Positions 46,301-55,114 of a stretch of DNA of 64,000 nucleotides are shown piece after piece (the first letter of the stretch is position 1; every line of letters begins with the position of its first letter). Source of the stretch: Gordionus sp. m RMFG-2023 (lineage: Eukaryota; Nematomorpha; Gordioida; Chordodea; Parachordodidae); the NCBI RefSeq assembly GCF_954871325.1, contig NC_088775.1:12315561-12379560 (forward strand). Reading direction: 5' to 3'. The translations under genes and the position numbers were made by a program. The notes under the pieces were generated by a model. That model was not told where the DNA came from and made no database searches. It saw only the letters and a list, made by a program, of their open reading frames with translations.

Positions 46301-49300
46301 AAAGTGTCTCATTTAGCTTATTTTAATTTATTTTTTCTTAGAAACTATGAAGCTAATAAAATTGATGAAGGCTCCCTGAAAAGCGACGAGGATTACACTA
46401 CCCCGCCACAGGAATTCCAAGATAAATTCAAGGTTTATATTTAAAAGTTATATAAGCAATACTTTTTTAGACGATTATTACCACCTTTATAAAAAGAAAT
46501 ATATATAAACATTATTCGGTTCTTCAAATCTATAATATTAATCAAGGTGGTGACCAAAAAACAGCACAGGAATAAATTTTCATCCACGAGCAACACTTCG
46601 AGTTCTGTTACTAATATATCTTCTCAAGCTAAAAATGGCTTAAAACAAGCCGCCCCGAATACCGAGGACCATCACACGAGCAAAGAAATCGGTGAAGTTG
46701 TTTCGGCTTCCAATAACAGTAATACCGCTAAAAACACCAATAAAGTTAGCGATAATCTAACAGACCAGAATCCCAAATTGTCAGACGTCACCAATTCCAA
46801 TGCCCAATCTCATTCTAACGTTCCCGACAATTTCATAATCTCTAACAAGCAGCAACAACCTTCCGAAGATTCGCAAAACGTTGCAAAACCCTATAAATTT
46901 TATTCAAACCCGTATAATAAAACGAACAGAAATGATCCCAAAAACAATTATTATACCGATTATCTCGCCAACAAAAATCCTGATCCACAGAGTAACAGCT
47001 ACATAAAAATTGCGAAAAATTTGCAAGGCTACCCAGTTCCTTTTTTAAAGAAAAGCAGGAACATGAGCCCTAGCTATAACAGCATCAAGGCGCCTGCTAA
47101 TAATTTGAAGCCTCCATTAAAATCATCATTCGTTTACCATAATTCTAACTATGGTGCCAATACAAAAGTTTGTAAATCTTTGAATCAAAATGTTTGTCCC
47201 AATAATAATCCGACATCAGCCATTCTACCCATGATCGATTCGGAACGCGAATTTCCTTTACTCAAAGCAAATAATGCTGATACATCACCAGATTCTAGTA
47301 TCAGCGAAAGTAAAAACATCGAAAAAAAGGATTTCATTCCCAACTCCGACCTGTTATGCCTCGATACATATAATGATGAAGTTATTTAATTTGATTTTTT
47401 TTAAAAAAATTGCAAAAAAAAATATATATTCTAAGGAGATATTCCATTTAACTAGGGATGCGAACCCGGCAAAATTTTTGCCTGGGTTCGGCTCGGGTTC
47501 AGTTTGGGTTCGTTTTAAGGTTAAAAAAAATAGGTGGGTTCAGTTCAGGGAAATATTTTTAAACCCGGGGTTGGTTCCGGTTTCAGCTCGAGCTTAAGAA
47601 TTTTCGAATTGATAAAAAAAAATTCTATATTTAAATCATAATTAAAAAACTAGACATAAATTTGGTATAAAAATTAATTTTTATTTTATTTATAGGCAAA
47701 ATATAGTTAAAAATACAAAGCATAGTCATGTATAGATTTTAAAAATTTTATTTAGACGTATTTCTTTAAATTAACAATATCCAATATAATAATTTTTACT
47801 TTAACTTGTTTACTTTCTTTTTCCTCTAATTAATAATCTTCGAGAGTAAGTTAAAAATTAAAAATGAATGGTGTAAATGAATTTAATTTTTTAAAATTTA
47901 TTAACAATCCAATAGGAATCTTTGAGAATAAATTTAAAATAAATTAAAAATGGAGTAAATAAATTAAGTTGTTTAAAATTTATTAACACTTCACCTAATT
48001 GGAAATTTGAAAATATAAAATGTCAAGTAAATTATTAATATTTGTATATTTACAATTATACAAAATATCTTATATTAATTTAAACAATACATTGAACCCG
48101 GTTGAACCCGGGTTCAAATAAAATTCCCGGGTTCGGTTCGGGGTTATGGAAATTTTATAAACGGGGTTCAGGATCGGTTTGGCTTCAAGATTTTTCCCAA
48201 AAACCCGGGTTTTCTTCTCCGGGTTCGGTTCGAACCCCTGCATTTAAAAGTTCATAGTAATCAAAGGCCAAAATTTGTAAAATAAAATTTTTTTTTTGGT
48301 GTGCTTGTGTAAAAAATACAGATAATATATATTTTTAATTACAAGTTCTAGTGTGAATTAAGTATCATAAGAGTGAAATATAGATATAAAAACTGAAACC
48401 GGCTTATAATCCAGTGTTTTCACACAATTGGCCGGATCTTCACTTTTTGTCTCAAAAATAATTAAAACTATAGACATTTTCTCTAAAGCTCCTATTACTT
48501 TATAATCTAAAGAAAAAATATTTTTCAGAGACCAGGGCCATCGGGGCGGGCCTAATAATATATATTTTAAATACCCGGGCCTGGCCGAATATTTTGAATT
48601 GCCATTATTATCTACCTAAAAATATAAAACGCAGACCGTGCCAAATTTTTTTTAAAAAAATTCGCGCCGGGTAAAGCAAATCGTACATTTTTAGGTCTCT
48701 GATATTTTTTTAAAACACCCAATAAAAATTAAACTTATTTACAAATTCTTACCATAGTATGCCTATTAACCCTTTCAAGCCCAAATATTTTTATGAAATT
48801 TTTTTTCCCCTTAAAGTTTAATTAATGTTTTGATATAGCGGTGGTGGGGTAGTTTGGGACTAATGATTCTGTCCAATAATAAAGGTGGGTGTTATGTAAC
48901 ACGGAGATTGGAAGAGTAGACTCATAAATTAAAAACTGACCTATAATTTTAACTAATTATCGGGCCCGACAATATTTACAGAATTCCACCAATACTTTGC
49001 GGGGCAAGCTTTTGCTGACCCGTAGTGTTGATTAATCACCTCATTATAATAGATTTTTAAATAATGACTTTCGAAAAATGCATTTATTATTCTGAATTAT
49101 TAATTAGACAAACGAAGTTAATTATCCTCCGCAAACGACGGCAATTTTATCGACAAACATTCATACGAACTCATCAAATATTGGTAAATTTAACTGTTTT
49201 TAATTTAATGTCTGAGAATTTTTAGTATAAAATATGAAACGGAAGACCTTTACAAATAAATTGCCAATAAGTTATAAATATATTAACTTATTACATTTTT

Positions 49301-52008
49301 AAAATCTGATACTGTCAACATCTGACTTCCATTTTATTTTCAATGGCGATTTTTTATCTCCCTTTTAATAATTCTTCTAACGATTTTTTTAAAACTATGT
49401 GTTTTAATTTTATATATTTATTACAATGATAAATTCGAATTTAGGAAAGCATTCATACGCAACTGTAGCCAAAAGTCAAACTACTACACATTCTCTTCCT
49501 AGCCTTTCACAACAACAACATCCCGTTGCATTACAGAATACCACTTCAGCTATCAATGTTATGCATATAAATAGCATCGAGATAACATCGAAGATCCCCT
49601 TATTAATTAACCACGACCAATCAAACATAAACGATAACGTAGTAATTTTTATTAACCCTACAAGTCATCACTTGATTAACAATAAATTGGAACAACACGC
49701 CATAAAACCAAGTAACGACTTCGTATTCGGGTTCGATTTGGATAGCGACAAGCTACGTGATTTTAAGGATGATGGAGAAAGGGGTAGTAATCTTTTTGAT
49801 AACGTTAATTTCTATATTCGCAATGAACAAACTCATATTGGCGGGTTCGACGAAATGACTAATGGTGGGATATTTCTTAATAAATCTTTTAATGGGAGGT
49901 ATAAAAAAGCTAATATCGACATATTTATTGGCGGTGGAAAGAAAATCAATCAAAAAGAAAGGGGTAAAAAAATGAATATTAATAATTTATATAATATATT
50001 AGTTTTCGAGGTTTCGTGATAACAATTAAAAAAGTGAATTTTATGATTGGTTCGGACATCTATATTAAGATTTTACACTTGGTTTTATTATTTTGGCTTT
50101 TTAAAAAAAGTACATCTGTCTTATTTTTAGTTTTTATTTTGCAATTGGTTCCCCAATAAGAGATTGTTAAAAAGCCCGATTTGGGTCGCTTTTAAAAACG
50201 ACCCAATTAAGATTTTAGCCACGATAATATTAGGTAAGCCTCTAGATTTGGCAAATAGATGCCCCAATTTTTCTTACCATATGGTGATGCAAAATCGCTC
50301 CATTTGAGGCGATTTTTAAAACCTTATAACTCAAGCCTGTAGATTTTGCTCATAGATGGCACAAATATTAAGACATCTATTAATAAAATCTCGAGGTTTA
50401 AGCAATATTTTTCTGGCAAAAATATTCAAATAGTTTAAAAATAGGCTCAAATGGAGCAGTTTGCATCACTAATATAAGCAAAATCTTCAGATATACATAA
50501 TATTATTCTTGTTATAATCTTAATCGGGACGTTTTTAAAAACACTAGTTCTCAAGTCTTGCTACAACATTGAAAATTTCTTATATTCTCTAACAATATAT
50601 ACATTTTTTAAAAATAATGTTTAGATCTAAAACATTACGATGCAATATCTTCACCAAACAACGATGATTTATTATATTTGGCAAATTATTTTGAAACAGG
50701 TTTATTTATTTTTTTTGTCAATATTTAAACTTTGTTATTAATTATCGTGCTATTTATATTTATACAACAATTCCGGGAAATATCACATTTGATATGTATT
50801 TATTATATACATACATATAAGATGGCCTTATTCAAACTCGAATGTGAATCTGGATAATAAGATTTTCACATTCTATTGTTAACGAATAGATAATTTACTA
50901 TTCGAAATTATACAAATTGAATAAGATTAGTAAATTTTAATATTTTCACGGGTATTAATTGATTTATTTTTAAAGGAATCTAGTATAAATAGTTTATTGA
51001 TCGTATTTAATTTTGAATAGGTCTTAACAATAGATAACCCTTACTGTAAAACATTGGGGGAGGAGAAAAATGGTGTCGCTTAAAGAGCCTGAGGGTCGAG
51101 AACTCGCCTGTGGCCTGATTACAATTTTATTTCTATTTCATTTTATAATTGTGATATTTGTACATTAATTTTTTTTCGGCCACGGGTCGGGTTTATATTT
51201 TATTAATGATTTTACCGTAGGGTCAAGATGACAGGCCGGTTATACGGGATTCTATTTGAGAATATTAGGATACTTTAAGATTTAAAATTGGGTTACCTTT
51301 TTTATAAGGTAAATCTTATTTTTTTTATTTTAGGGGTAATAAACAGATTGATGCTAATTTTCGCAATTGATTGCCCATTTATTTATTTTTTTTTGGCAAG
51401 ATTAGTTATTTTATGACTATATTATAAATTTGACAAATTTATGATTTAAATTATAATTAATTATTTAAATTTAAATAAAAATTTTTTTTTAATATTTACA
51501 TTTTTAGTTTGGAAGAACATCGAAAAAAGAATTGTCGGTAAAATATTTAACTAATTTTATATTCAATATCAAAGTTTGATAAATATTTTCAAAAAATTTG
51601 ATTTTTTGATAAAATTTATTTGATTTTAATCGTGAATGATTTTTTCTACATGAAAATTACAAAAGATTTTGGATTTTTTTAGGTAAAATTTGATCAACAA
51701 AAATTTCATTTTTTTCTAGCCAATTTTTTTTATTTATTATTCATTATTCGCAAATTAATATTACTTAATTTTTTTTGCTCTTTTTTGAGTTCATTATAAT
51801 TATCCATTTTATTTTAAAGTTCCTTTGCCAGATTGATCAAGTCCTTTCTCAGATGTTCGATTCGGAATCCAGAATATGTTTAAATATCGCTTCTTTATTC
51901 CAGATATCGCAACTTTTAGCCCGTTTTTATGCCGATTATGTAAATATTTTTTCAACGCTAACGGCTGGCCAATACAAACGAATTTTAGAATATCCTATTT
52001 TTATGTAA
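40300..52008 (+). CDS. long multi-exon gene for an Asn/Ser-rich, probably disordered protein (overview)
   Basis: Candidate coding exons with matching phases are: 40300-40349, 40993-41059, 41168-41476, 42010-42151; then 43727-43823, 44094-44231, 44521-44716, 45690-45774, 46342-46432, 46547-47380, 49108-49183, 49445-49963, 50625-50699, 51508-51537; and lastly 51820-52008, ending in TAA. Two joins are unresolved (42151 to 43727, and 51537 to 51820), so an exon may be missing at each, or this is two genes. Several exons seem to end in a stop, but the stop is the TAA of a GTTAA or GTAA donor. The product would be some 800-900 residues, polar, low-complexity, with no domain that I recognise (patches such as EREFPLLK and GKHSYATVAKSQ recur in RNA-associated disordered proteins, which is only suggestive). 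Introns hold several MITEs. Confidence 0.55.
40993..41059 (+). CDS. exon, EPIKFRRYGDTRIIDDGS
   Basis: TTTAAAAATAG acceptor, GTAAAT donor, entry phase 2, exit phase 0. It is open only in this phase. Confidence 0.5.
41168..41476 (+). CDS. exon of 103 codons
   Basis: Begins GENDSSCHRSLSNTGKDD and ends DRVNDIEMNLL at a GTAAAT donor. Phase 0 at both sides. The G+C content and codon mix are clearly higher than in the flanks, which supports coding. Ser/Gly/Asn/Gln-rich. Confidence 0.65.
42010..42151 (+). CDS. exon with a lysine-rich end
   Basis: CATTATAG acceptor in phase 0. Reads APYTDYNHTHASSNCDRD and ends KKKTKNRKKKCST with a GTTAAA donor at 42152 (phase 1). If the donor is skipped, the reading ends two codons later at TAA 42154-42156, giving an alternative C-terminus with a nuclear-localisation-like basic run. 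Confidence 0.55.
43261..43478. mobile_element. palindromic MITE (family C) in an intron
   Basis: TAGTGTTGATTGAACGGCTG at the left and the inverted AGCGCTTAACAACATTA at the right, with AACTCAATATTTTAG and AGTGAGTTAGTCG arms. No exact duplication. A further worn end of the same family (ATCGAAG...ACAACACTCTTAG) lies at about 43625-43660. Confidence 0.65.
43727..43823 (+). CDS. exon, DGPSPNVFTQASYKTRKG
   Basis: Balanced sequence between an ATCAAG acceptor and a good AAT|GTAAGA donor. In the phase shown it reads DGPSPNVFTQASYKTRKG and ends LHHAQNKN, which joins the next exon in phase 0. Another phase is also open, so the frame is chosen by the junction downstream. Confidence 0.45.
44094..44231 (+). 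CDS. exon, VKKEYIACCDQGKKDIND
   Basis: TATATCTTAG acceptor, GTTGTA donor, phase 0 at both sides, 46 codons. A second phase is open too, but would hit a stop at once in the following exon. Confidence 0.5.
44521..44716 (+). CDS. exon, His/Asn/Ser/Gly-rich
   Basis: A long T tract and TTTTTTTTAG acceptor, phase 0. Begins TNLIRNQSLHHHNGKL and ends GTSGISEIDKN. The apparent stop at 44719-44721 is within the donor A|GTTAAG. Phase 1 exit fits the exon at 45690. Confidence 0.52.
45690..45774 (+). CDS. exon, TTNVKKHHSSEDLNCSHM
   Basis: TTATCTCAG acceptor in phase 1. It ends VFDLPI-(E) at donor GA|GTAAAA; the in-frame TAA at 45776-45778 is the donor itself. Its first ten bases, AAACTACGAA, nearly repeat the start of the next exon (AAACTATGAA). 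Confidence 0.5.
46130..46275. mobile_element. decayed family D element in an intron
   Basis: Patches TGCCCGGCCC, GGTCCGACCTGGCCCG and TTCGGGCTGGGCCG in AT-rich sequence match the family D end modules. Borders are lost. Confidence 0.42.
46342..46432 (+). CDS. exon, NYEANKIDEGSLKSDEDY
   Basis: TTTTTTCTTAG acceptor in phase 2. Thirty codons, open only in this phase, with GC-rich codons (GAC GAG, CCG CCA CAG). Donor AAG|GTTTAT in phase 0. Confidence 0.55.
46547..47380 (+). CDS. largest exon of the 40-52 kb gene, 278 codons
   Basis: Enters in phase 0 after an ATTAATCAAG acceptor (VVTKKQHRNKFSSTSNTS), joining the previous exon as KFK-VVTKKQ. Polar and Asn/Ser/Pro/Lys-rich throughout, hence probably disordered. 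Near the end it has MIDSEREFPLLKANN and IPNSDLLCLDTYNDE. A GAA|GTTATT donor at 47381 allows phase 0 splicing to 49108; otherwise the frame ends at TAA 47387-47389. The reading 47274-47597 in another frame runs into a transposon and is not a gene. Confidence 0.65.
47453..48240. mobile_element. 788-bp hAT-like element with GAACCCGGG ends (family E, copy 2)
   Basis: TAGGGATGCGAACCCGGC at the left and, inverted, CAGGGGTTCGAACCGAACCC at the right. Flanks CATTTAAC and CATTTAAA match at 7 of 8 bases. Rich in GGGTTCG and AACCCGG at both ends and AT-rich inside. It lies in the intron or spacer after the large exon. Confidence 0.72.
48526..48701. mobile_element. 176-bp family D MITE
   Basis: CAGAGACCAGGGCC at the left and, inverted, CAGAGACCTAAAAATG at the right. 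The exact 8-bp duplication ATATTTTT lies at 48518-48525 and 48702-48709. GC patches GGGCGGGCC and GGGCCTGGCC lie inside. This is the copy that proves hAT-like insertion for the family. Confidence 0.8.
49108..49183 (+). CDS. exon, TNEVNYPPQTTAILSTNI
   Basis: ATTAATTAG acceptor in phase 0, donor TTG|GTAAAT, exit phase 1. Joins the next exon as NIG-KHSYATVAK. Confidence 0.52.
49445..49963 (+). CDS. exon, KHSYATVAKSQ..., about 172 codons
   Basis: TCGAATTTAG acceptor in phase 1. Begins KHSYATVAKSQTTTHSLP; further on DFVFGFDLDSDKLRDFKDD and NVNFYIRNEQTHIGGFDE. It ends INQKER-(D) at an AGG|GTAAAA donor in phase 1. If the donor is ignored, the frame runs to a stop at 50017-50019. Polar, Asn-rich. 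Confidence 0.62.
50161..50545. mobile_element. family C palindromic MITE split by a second MITE (50284-50469)
   Basis: The outer element starts AGATTGTTAAAAAGCCCGAT and ends with the matching inverted AATCGGGACGTTTTTAAA arm. Inside it sits a related palindrome, GTGATGCAAAATCGCTCC at 50284 with its complement GGAGCAGTTTGCATCAC ending at 50469. No exact duplications were found, so both are old. Confidence 0.62.
50625..50699 (+). CDS. exon, LKHYDAISSPNNDDLLYL
   Basis: AATAATGTTTAG acceptor entering in phase 1 (codon GAT across the join), ending ANYFET-(G) at donor G|GTTTAT. 75 bases, open only in this phase. Confidence 0.55.
51508..51537 (+). CDS. 30-base micro-exon, WKNIEKRIV
   Basis: ACATTTTTAG acceptor and TCG|GTAAAA donor. 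Joins the previous exon as ETG/V-WKNIEKRIV in matching phase. Its short length makes it tentative. Confidence 0.4.
51820..52008 (+). CDS. probable terminal exon, helical C-terminus
   Basis: From 51820 (after TTTTAAAG) or 51832 (after TTTGCCAG) the frame reads IDQVLSQMFDSESRICLNIA and then SLFQISQLLARFYADYVNIF, ending at TAA 52006-52008. Balanced codons and an amphipathic helical pattern support coding. Phase does not fit the exon at 51508 directly, so a join is missing or it belongs to another transcript. Confidence 0.45.
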   Translation, partial: FLCQIDQVLSQMFDSESRICLNIASLFQISQLLARFYADYVNIFSTLTAGQYKRILEYPIFM

Positions 52009-54458
52009 ATAGGGAAAAAAATATTGTAAATTTATATATATATATTATAAAACGTTTACAATTCAAATAATATTGGATGCACCCTTTTCTATTTATCTCT
52101 CGTTTCTCTTTCTCTCCTTCTAAAAAACTCAAAATCGCAAAATTTTACTCTTGAGGTATTGAGTACATCCGCGGTTTATGTACGACTCGGAGCTCGGCTC
52201 GAAATGGTTACCCGGCCTGATCAGAAAGAATAGTGTTAAAAATTTGGCCTAGCCCATTTACAAAAAAAATTCGGATCTGTTTGGGATTTTTTTTAACGGA
52301 CATCTAAATGTTTATATGTGATTGTATGAATGATTGTTCCATACGTTTGTATTTATTACATATTTTCTTCTTTGTTTTAGAGGATGAAAATGTAAATGTT
52401 TTTTTTATGATTTTCCTTAACACGTTTTACCATCCTGCTTTTAAGCTTGCCCCACATTAATATACTTTATTTCATTATTTTATTTTTTTTCAAAAGAAAT
52501 ATTTTTGTCCGCCAGGAAACTTTAATTTTTTCTTTTTTTTTTGAAATTGTTTATTGTTATAAATATAAAACTGCTTTAAAAAATTTTATTTTATTAATGT
52601 GTGCTTGGTTAATAATTATATTAAGTTCTCTCATGAGCGGTTCCTTTTGTGATTATAATAGTGCTTTATACAACTAACATATCTACATGCCAATCAATCA
52701 TACTTACTTGTTTCGTCGTTGGGCCTCATATCATTACAGTGTCATACCTTATCAATAAATATTATATATATATCAGCCAGAAATTAGCTTTACCCCACAT
52801 TTCTTATTAACATTCTTTTTATTGCGGAAACTTATTTGTCATAACAATTTTTTTTCTAAAATTATTTATCTATATGAGATAAAAGGAATGGCTTGAAATT
52901 TTTTGTATGTGTATACATATATATATAAAGCATATAGAGGTGCTAAAATTGAACAAAATATTTCTGCGTGCAAAATTTTAAAATGTGAGCTGTTCTTTAT
53001 TTTCTATTTAACCTTTATTTGGAAAATTGATTTTTCAATTATACAAACCTTAAAATTTAGATTTAACAAGCTTATAAATCGATCCTATTTCTTAAAACGA
53101 ATGATTTGTATATTGTTAGACAACCTTTTCTTCTTAGGTTAGTAACCATTACTTGAAAACCTAATTAGCTTGTATTCTTCAATCGCCCGCAGATATATCA
53201 CATTTAAAATAAACGATTTGTATATTCTTTACTATTTTTTTTCTCTTTGGTTCGTAATCATAACGTTGCTTGGAAAGGTAAATTTTATAAGCTTGCATGC
53301 TTCATTCCCCGCAGAAATATCACCTTTTCCACAAAATTAAAAAGAAGTCCAGTGTAATTTGATAGTTTAATTTTGCCTTATATATTTATTTTTCACTTTC
53401 GCATTATCATTTATTAAATTTTATACATGATTTTTGAAAATAATTTTCCTTATTTTTAAAGTTATAAAAATGATTAATTTTTTTTATATTTTATAAAAAG
53501 ATTATTTCTTCTTTTTATTTTTAATTATTACATTTATTGTAACTATCAATTTTATATCACTGTCTTATATATTGAAATAAACTTCTTTTTTTGTTATCAC
53601 AGAGTATATTACGCAAATTAATAAAATACGAAAAATTAAAGCGATTGAATTATTTAAAATAGTTTAATGCAGTTTGTAAATCTGTATATTAACTTTTCTG
53701 CGATTTTTGGAATTTTAATCATAGCTAATCCTAAATAGCCTTAAACGTTTTTCAGTTATAACCCTTGTTCACTTTAGATCGAAAAGACGGCAAAGTTAAT
53801 AAAACAACAAATTAAAGATTATTATATATGACTCGGTCACCTCATACCAATTTACTAAACAACGCTCATTATAAAAATTCCGTAACACCCATTTTAATTT
53901 CTAATCCTTATCTAGAAGAAAAGAAGGTTGATTAGAAAAAAATTTACCATCGGGAATGGAAACCCCATCACTCAATCAGTTCTAGCCTCTTAGCCATCCT
54001 TGTTATTTTTTTTGTATATGTAAATATACTATTGGGGGTAATATTTTTATTTTAAAAAACAATCATTGTCGTATATTATTTTCCAAAATTAACACGGATC
54101 GTTAATTCAAGAAATGTTTAATGACAGCTGTTGTAAACAATATATATTTACTTTAACCGAATGATAATTTTATAATAGTAATCGTAAAATATAATGTAAG
54201 AATAACTTGCTTAGGCTTCATATTTATGTTAGAAAACCAATATATAAGATTATTTTAATTTATGTTCGCCCATTAAATCTAGTCTAGTCTAAGGAGAAAA
54301 AACCTTTTCTTTTTAAACCTAGGACGACTTCTTAGTATTTATCAGTGACATGGGAAGGAACATTTAAGATCTATTTAGAACAATCTTAACTGTATCTTAT
54401 AAAATTAATATAATAAAAATTTTAAATTTCAACCCGATAATTAAGTTTCTTATCAAGT
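52009..54458. other. spacer with a worn direct repeat
   Basis: A duplicated block of about 120 bp lies at roughly 53094-53210 and 53211-53333 (ACGATTTGTATATT, AGCTTG.AT.CTTC, CGCAGA.ATATCAC in both). Decayed GC patches lie near 52165-52300. A short open stretch of 35 codons from an ATG at 53828 (MTRSPHTNLLNN) could be coding, but has no supported splice context. Confidence 0.4.
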
Positions 54459-54461
54459 CTA

Positions 54462-54650
54462 GTGATGAAGGGTGTTTTCGACACAATAAAAGACCACCAA
54501 TATAAATATGCAACCATTTCTACATCCCCTTATTATTTCCTATTGGGCTATACCATCGTCCCTACCACCTCATTCAACTCTAGCCCCCCTTCAATTCCAA
54601 TGACGATTCTGCATCATAGCACCCCCACCCCCTCCTTCCCGTCTGACTAG
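54462..54650 (+). CDS. possible terminal exon or small ORF, Pro/Ser/Thr-rich
   Basis: Open from ATG at 54462 to TAG for 62 codons (MMKGVFDTIKDHQYKYATIS). It ends with a Pro/Ser/Thr-rich tail and is clearly richer in C than its flanks. A TTATCAAG at 54450-54457 could act as an acceptor. No homology is recognised. It could be the last exon of the plus-strand gene upstream or a separate small protein. Confidence 0.32.
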   Translation: MMKGVFDTIKDHQYKYATISTSPYYFLLGYTIVPTTSFNSSPPSIPMTILHHSTPTPSFPSD

Positions 54651-55114
54651 TAGCCTTGATGTTTTGTTTTATTTCTATTATAAAGATTAATAAATTGTTT
54701 GTATATTAAATAAAATAAAATGAGATATTCTATTCAGGAACACGTTTCCGAAACTTGAAAATATATTTTTTTTAGGTTGGCTCTGTTCAGAGACGCGTGC
54801 TTCTGTTTCGTCCATGTTTTTTTGAAAAATAAAATATTTGTTCTTGACTAAAATCATACAAGTTTGATTAATAAGCGCCATTTCTAAAATATATAATTTT
54901 TTTGGTAGGGGATTGGACGTTGAAATAGGATTTGTGTATTTAAAAAAGTTAATTTTATTTTTTAAATTATTTTAATTTTTTTTATACTATCAATATTCAA
55001 ATGATAATAATATATACTTAGTTTGGAGGAATTATTTTTCTTGGGTGTATAGTATACTCTGGGATATATTCCGAATCAAAACTATAATAGAAAATCCTTA
55101 TATATCTTAAAACT
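54651..55114. other. spacer downstream of the phosphatase gene
   Basis: AT-rich. It should contain the 3' untranslated part of the minus-strand phosphatase gene. No specific signal was fixed. Confidence 0.35.

Noticed and set aside
47274-47597. 107-codon frame overlapping the large exon
   Set aside because: It is an alternate frame of the exon that runs into the family E element at 47453; the in-phase frame explains the region.
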